From: Humisphaera sp.
Lineage (GTDB): Bacteria; Planctomycetota; Phycisphaerae; Tepidisphaerales; Tepidisphaeraceae
Reading direction: 5' to 3'
Assembly: GCA_025351525.1 (NCBI GenBank)
Contig: JANXVV010000115.1
Span: 1 to 9,539 of the forward strand
Length of the DNA: 9,539 nt
The notes under the pieces are model-generated. The model did not search any database and was not told the DNA's origin. It was given only the letters and a program-made list of their open reading frames with translations. Shown here in pieces: positions 6,261 through 9,539 of this stretch. Every line of letters begins with the position of its first letter. Within the stretch, counting starts at the first letter, position 1. A program made the translations under genes and the position numbers.

Positions 6261-6296
6261 TTTTTTAGCGGTTGTGCCGGAGGCACGCATTTTTTT
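6261..6296 (+). repeat. palindromic interspersed repeat, copy 1
   Basis: T-run, AGCGG, hairpin GTGCCGGAGGCAC (stem GTGCC/GGCAC, three-base loop), then GCA and a second T-run. It differs from the right-edge copy at about three positions. With copy 2 (6306-6337, opposite strand) it forms an inverted pair separated by nine bases. The pair fills the gap between queG and aat. Confidence 0.75.
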
Positions 6297-6305
6297 CGGG
6301 ACGGG

Positions 6306-6337
6306 AAAAACGCGTGCCTTCGGCACAGCAGCTAAAA
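6306..6337 (-). repeat. palindromic interspersed repeat, copy 2 (inverted), possible aat terminator
   Basis: Read on the minus strand it is TTTTAGCTGCT, then GTGCCGAAGGCAC, then GCGTTTTT. It is nearly identical to the right-edge copy, with one mismatch in the core. It lies 16 bases past the aat stop codon, and a GC hairpin followed by five Ts has the form of an intrinsic terminator. It may therefore end aat transcription as well as being a dispersed repeat. Confidence 0.72.
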
Positions 6338-6353
6338 TGAATTCGGCATGACC

Positions 6354-7085
6354 TCACAGTGCCGCCGTGCGGCCCAACCGGTTGGACACTTTTCTCAGCA
6401 GCCGCGCGATCGGCAACCGATATCGAATCTGCCACGGCAGCGCGGGATACGGTTTCTCGTCCGTCAGCGAAGGGGATTCCCCCAGACATTGTTTCAGTGT
6501 TTTTTCGTATTCCCACATCGGCATCCATTCCTCGCCGTAGTTGACGGTGTGTTTGGCGACGACATTGGTGTCCATCAGCCGAAAACCCCGCTCGGGCATC
6601 CGAAGCAGCGTCTGCCCATAGGCGGCTTTGCTGGCATTGCTGACGCGATAGAACATCGAGTCGATCGTAAGCAGGGAACCGAGCTGCACGCCATACCCGC
6701 CGCCGGCCAGTTTGCCATCGCGCCAGGCTTCGTAGCTGTGCGCGAAACCCATTTTATTCAGCGCGGTGTAGCCCTGAATCAGCTCTTCGGTGATGAACGT
6801 TTTACCCTCGCGGGCGGTGTCCGCACAGGCGCGGATCACTTCCTCGAAGGCGGTGTCGTAGCGAATCTCGAATTTGGTGGAAAGAACGTATCGCCTCTGG
6901 CTCTTGGAGATTCCGATCTTGTCGAGCCGTTGCACCCCGCGATGCGTCCCGCGCACCCAACCGACCGCGCCGTCGTTGCCGTTGATCCAGAACGGCATCT
7001 CGGCGTTGGCGTAGTGCCAAAGGATATCGATCGGATCCGCCGTCACTTCTGCGGGAGATTGTGTGGAATTGGGCGGCATGTTCAT
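6354..7085 (-). CDS. aat: leucyl/phenylalanyl-tRNA--protein transferase family, divergent
   Basis: Family members transfer Leu or Phe from tRNA to N-terminal Arg/Lys of proteins, marking them for ClpS/ClpAP degradation (N-degron pathway, cytoplasm). The 243 residues match the family along most of their length: YANAEMPFWI (25-34), the HSYEAW block (116-121), GGGYGV (128-133), IDSMFYRVSNASK (141-153), RLMDTN (169-174) and HTVNYG (179-184). Two key positions differ from the Escherichia coli enzyme. Its Glu156 in GESMF is Asp142 here, and the catalytic Gln188 in LIDCQ is Asn174 here. The relay Asp186 is kept as Asp172. Activity or substrate choice may be altered. The start is ATG 7085, with another ATG two codons on and no clear ribosome site for either. 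A palindromic repeat pair lies on each side of the gene. Confidence 0.88.
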   Translation of the reverse strand: MNMPPNSTQSPAEVTADPIDILWHYANAEMPFWINGNDGAVGWVRGTHRGVQRLDKIGISKSQRRYVLSTKFEIRYDTAFEEVIRACADTAREGKTFITEELIQGYTALNKMGFAHSYEAWRDGKLAGGGYGVQLGSLLTIDSMFYRVSNASKAAYGQTLLRMPERGFRLMDTNVVAKHTVNYGEEWMPMWEYEKTLKQCLGESPSLTDEKPYPALPWQIRYRLPIARLLRKVSNRLGRTAAL

Positions 7086-7167
7086 TAGGTCATCATCGAA
7101 ACTTCCAGGCCGGTTCGTGATCGGTTTTTAAAAAACATTTTCTCGTACTGACTCTTAAAGTTCACGC

Positions 7168-7238
7168 GTAGCATGTGCTACCAGCCCAAATTTTTTGTTT
7201 TCAACACAAGAGAAACATGGGCTGGTAGCCCATACTAC
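7168..7238. repeat. inverted pair of GTAG-type REP-like elements (BIME-like)
   Basis: The arms 7168-7188 and 7218-7238 are 21 bases each and inverted, with two mismatches and a 29-base T-rich/A-rich spacer. Read from its GTAG end, the right arm (minus strand) is GTAG, then T, then stem ATGGGCT, loop ACC and stem AGCCCAT. A GTAG tetranucleotide followed by an imperfect palindrome, in inverted pairs, is the layout of REP/BIME elements mobilised by RAYT transposases. The left arm has a drifted hairpin. The pair begins 17 bases beyond the stop of the secreted-protein gene. No RAYT gene is in this window. Confidence 0.7.
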
Positions 7239-7254
7239 AGGCGACTCTACCCTC

Positions 7255-9444
7255 TTATTTTCCTTTTCCGTGCTGCTCTTCCCGCCACTTGGCGGATTTT
7301 GCCAACGCCAATGTCACGCCCTCTTTCTCGAGCCAATCGACATGACCGTCCACGTAAAGAACCCACGCTCCGTCCCCCTTTTCAAACTCCGCCGTGTCGT
7401 AGGCGATGGCGATGTCCGCCGGCATCGCGTTGGACATGCCTTTCGCATACAGATAACTGTAATCTCCTTCCGCCTTGCCGTCCCCGAAAGGGGATTTAAA
7501 CAGTTCTGGTTTCAGATTCTGCGTCTTGATCAGCGTTGCGAAATCCGGCGGCAGTTTACCCTGATGCTCAGCGGCGTATAGAACCATCCCGTCGCCAATT
7601 CCCTTTAGATTCGACTCACCGCGCGCCCGATCCGCCGTGCTTTTGGCGGTGCCTAAAGTGGGTAAGGCGATTGCCACCCAGAGCGGCACCGAATCGACCC
7701 ACGTCATGGGCGAAAGCAGCGGGTTGGCGACGGACCGGGTGCGGAGGATTCCATCCGGCGTGAGCTTCACCGCAAATGCCTCGGTGCCGACGTAAGTCAG
7801 CAACCGTTGCATTGAGGGGAGCAGTGTTGCGCTTGCGATGTGCAGATTGCCGGAGGTCTCGCCCACGATCGAATCGTGCATCGCCGAAACGAACGGCAGC
7901 AGAAGCGGATAGACGCCGCGCACCAATTCCGGGGCGGACAGATAGACCCATGGCCCACCCTCGCCGATGCGCGCTTTCGCTTCGACAAACGGCGAATGAT
8001 CCAGCACGCTTCTCGGCAACTTCAACTGTCGAATCGCATCCTCCACCACCTGCGGATAGAGCGCGACGATCAGCTTTTTATCCGCGACGCCCCACGCCGG
8101 ATTGAGAAAATTAAAGCCTCGGCCGGCGTCGATGTATTGGATCGTCGCGCCATTCATTTCATATGAGCCGACGGTCACGCGCTCGTCGACATTGAACTGC
8201 GTCAGCAGCAGCTGCTTGACCAGCGTGAGCGTGCGGCCAAGGGTGTCGACATCTTTCACATCGACGACGAGGGTCAATCCCGTCAGCAAAATGCCACCGG
8301 TCGATGCCGCCTCATACAGCACCCATTGATCGCCGAGCGGTGCCAGAAGATTCTTCACCGGCACGCCGAACCCGGCGGCGGTGTCCTCGATCATACCGAA
8401 GGTTTTCTCACCGTCCTCACCCCCGACGGCGATGCTCGCCGACTTGATCTGCGTGTAGACCTTCAGCAGATCCACGCGAAACGCCATCGCCATCGCCGCA
8501 TCCTCGGGGATGCTTTTGAGCATCGCCTCATCCACCGGCGGCCCGATCAGCGACGCCATCAAGCCATGCGGCGGACCCTCGGTGCGGAGCAGGGATTGCG
8601 TGATGAACTGTGAATCCCGCAATGTGGTTTTCTCGCCAAGCGATTGAACGTTGTCGAGCCCCAACTCGCTGCTGATCTTCAACCAGTTTTGCGTGAGCAG
8701 GCGAAGCCCGTCATCGTTGCTGGTTTTGATCAGCAATTGCACGAGGCTCATCGATTTTTTCAGATCGACGTAGGTGGTGAGCAGAGACTCGCCGGGCAGC
8801 TTGCTTAGGCAATCGACAAAACCCGGCGCGTTTTTGAGGCTGAATTCCGGTTTGGCGGAGAGGGTGGGCAGGAATTTTTCGGCTCCGTCGCCGAAATAGA
8901 ACACGAATGAATCGCCGATAAATCCCCAGGTGTAGTCCGGTTTTTCGCGGGTGGTTTTCATCCACAGCCACGAGTTTTCCAGCTTCATCATGTGGAGACG
9001 GTCGCCCAATCGTTCTTTAAGTTTGGCGTGAATCGGTTTAAAATGTTCCTCGAAATCGGCACGGCGAGCGCCGAGATTCAGAATCAGCACCGCCTGCGGA
9101 ATCACCTCCCCATGGTCCGGCTTCAGATCGAGCAGCGCGAAACATCCCTCGCATTGCGCGACATCCGCCAGCAGATGCGGCAGATGCTCCGACAGCCGGG
9201 CTTCACCGGCACCCAGTTCATCGGGCATCGACAGCAACGCCCGTTGAATCAGTATTCGCCACGGTTGCATCAACCGCTCATCCGCCAGCATCCTGGCGGC
9301 CTGGGTTTCCTGCAGCGCCGCGTTGGGTGACCAACCGGTGTACATCCACGTCGACGCCGGAAGGCGATCCGACAGCGGTTGGGCACGGAGCGCCGGTGAA
9401 GCCGCAAAAATCACAAGGGCGAGAAGACATCGAACATTTCGCAC
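7255..9444 (-). CDS. large secreted protein with C-terminal pseudopilin-like (DGHVDWL) domain, function unknown
   Basis: From GTG 9444 the protein is 729 residues and opens with a Sec-type signal peptide: Arg-rich start, hydrophobic CLLALVIFAAS, and a likely cut at ALRA/QP near residue 21. The LPASTWMYTGWS segment resembles the beginning of planctomycete exported proteins. Residues about 22-588 are an otherwise unrecognised region without Cys-rich or obvious catalytic motifs. From about residue 589 it resembles the extracellular part of planctomycete type II pseudopilins (DUF1559 relatives): ALPTLGTAKSTADRARGESN, LKGIGDGMVLYAAEHQGKLP and DGHVDWL at 699-705. The His of the H-X9-DG motif is replaced. 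A TTG at 9474 would add ten residues before the signal peptide but has no ribosome site. Probably exported; the role is unknown. Confidence 0.88.
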   Translation of the reverse strand: MRNVRCLLALVIFAASPALRAQPLSDRLPASTWMYTGWSPNAALQETQAARMLADERLMQPWRILIQRALLSMPDELGAGEARLSEHLPHLLADVAQCEGCFALLDLKPDHGEVIPQAVLILNLGARRADFEEHFKPIHAKLKERLGDRLHMMKLENSWLWMKTTREKPDYTWGFIGDSFVFYFGDGAEKFLPTLSAKPEFSLKNAPGFVDCLSKLPGESLLTTYVDLKKSMSLVQLLIKTSNDDGLRLLTQNWLKISSELGLDNVQSLGEKTTLRDSQFITQSLLRTEGPPHGLMASLIGPPVDEAMLKSIPEDAAMAMAFRVDLLKVYTQIKSASIAVGGEDGEKTFGMIEDTAAGFGVPVKNLLAPLGDQWVLYEAASTGGILLTGLTLVVDVKDVDTLGRTLTLVKQLLLTQFNVDERVTVGSYEMNGATIQYIDAGRGFNFLNPAWGVADKKLIVALYPQVVEDAIRQLKLPRSVLDHSPFVEAKARIGEGGPWVYLSAPELVRGVYPLLLPFVSAMHDSIVGETSGNLHIASATLLPSMQRLLTYVGTEAFAVKLTPDGILRTRSVANPLLSPMTWVDSVPLWVAIALPTLGTAKSTADRARGESNLKGIGDGMVLYAAEHQGKLPPDFATLIKTQNLKPELFKSPFGDGKAEGDYSYLYAKGMSNAMPADIAIAYDTAEFEKGDGAWVLYVDGHVDWLEKEGVTLALAKSAKWREEQHGKGK

Positions 9445-9451
9445 GGCTTGG

Positions 9452-9457
9452 CCTTTC
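9452..9457 (-). promoter_or_regulatory. ribosome binding site deciding the secreted-protein start
   Basis: GAAAGG on the minus strand, seven bases before GTG 9444. It favours this start, which places the signal peptide at the very N-terminus, over TTG 9474. Confidence 0.5.
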
Positions 9458-9492
9458 AGCGATTCACCTGTCAAACTGGCAATTCATCAATC

Positions 9493-9529
9493 TTTTTTTA
9501 GCGGCTGTGCCGAAGGCACGCGTTTTTTT
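9493..9529 (+). repeat. palindromic interspersed repeat, copy 3
   Basis: T-run, AGCGGCT, hairpin GTGCCGAAGGCAC, GCG and a second T-run. It is the same element as at 6261-6296 and 6306-6337, about 3.2 kb away. It lies 48 bases upstream of the secreted-protein start. An inverted partner is likely just past the window edge, as in the other location, but this cannot be seen. Confidence 0.75.
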
Positions 9530-9539
9530 GACCCGAAGG

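Noticed and set aside
6348..7088. 246-residue plus-strand frame opposite aat
   Set aside because: Exact antisense shadow of a gene with clear Aat motifs; no ribosome site and no recognisable domain.
7168..7238. Inverted repeat as a CRISPR remnant or insertion-sequence ends
   Set aside because: Only two arms with 29 bases between them, no transposase and no regular spacing; the GTAG plus hairpin form fits REP elements better.

Overview
This is a GC-rich bacterial chromosome segment of ordinary metabolic and translation-related genes with an accessory, partly decayed stretch in the middle. The best lineage guess is Planctomycetota, perhaps Phycisphaerae. That rests on a large secreted protein with a C-terminal pseudopilin-like region ending in a DGHVDWL motif, frequent GTG/TTG starts, weak Shine-Dalgarno use, and short palindromic repeats between genes. 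No marker gene settles it.

Positions 1-4663 read rightward. A UDP-hexose 4-epimerase of the WbpP type is cut by the left window edge. It is followed by a GlcD-like FAD-linked oxidase, a Uma2-family PD-(D/E)XK protein, and a HEPN plus minimal nucleotidyltransferase pair whose reading frames overlap. Next comes a short lipoprotein reading frame that runs into the N-terminal fragment of a glutathionylspermidine-synthase-family gene. This last region looks like the wreck of a lipoprotein/GSP-synthase locus of the ygiB-ygiC kind, because the whole ATP-grasp catalytic part is missing.

Positions 4826-5252 hold two convergent tRNA genes, tRNA-Leu(CAG) on + and tRNA-Val(CAC) on -. Each has a recognisable promoter and its own hairpin terminator, and neither encodes CCA.

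Positions 5266-9444 read leftward. They carry an epoxyqueuosine reductase gene (queG) interrupted by one in-frame amber codon, a divergent leucyl/phenylalanyl-tRNA-protein transferase (aat), and the large secreted protein. Two different palindromic repeat families fill the gaps. An inverted pair with core GTGCCGAAGGCAC lies between queG and aat, with a third copy at the right edge. An inverted pair starting with GTAG, REP/BIME-like, lies between aat and the secreted-protein gene.

Functionally, queG, aat and the two tRNAs all concern tRNA biology, but nothing shows that they act together. The points most worth following are the truncated GSP-synthase locus, the amber codon in queG, the altered active-site residues in Aat, and the two repeat families. 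I found no CRISPR array, insertion sequence or complete defence system.
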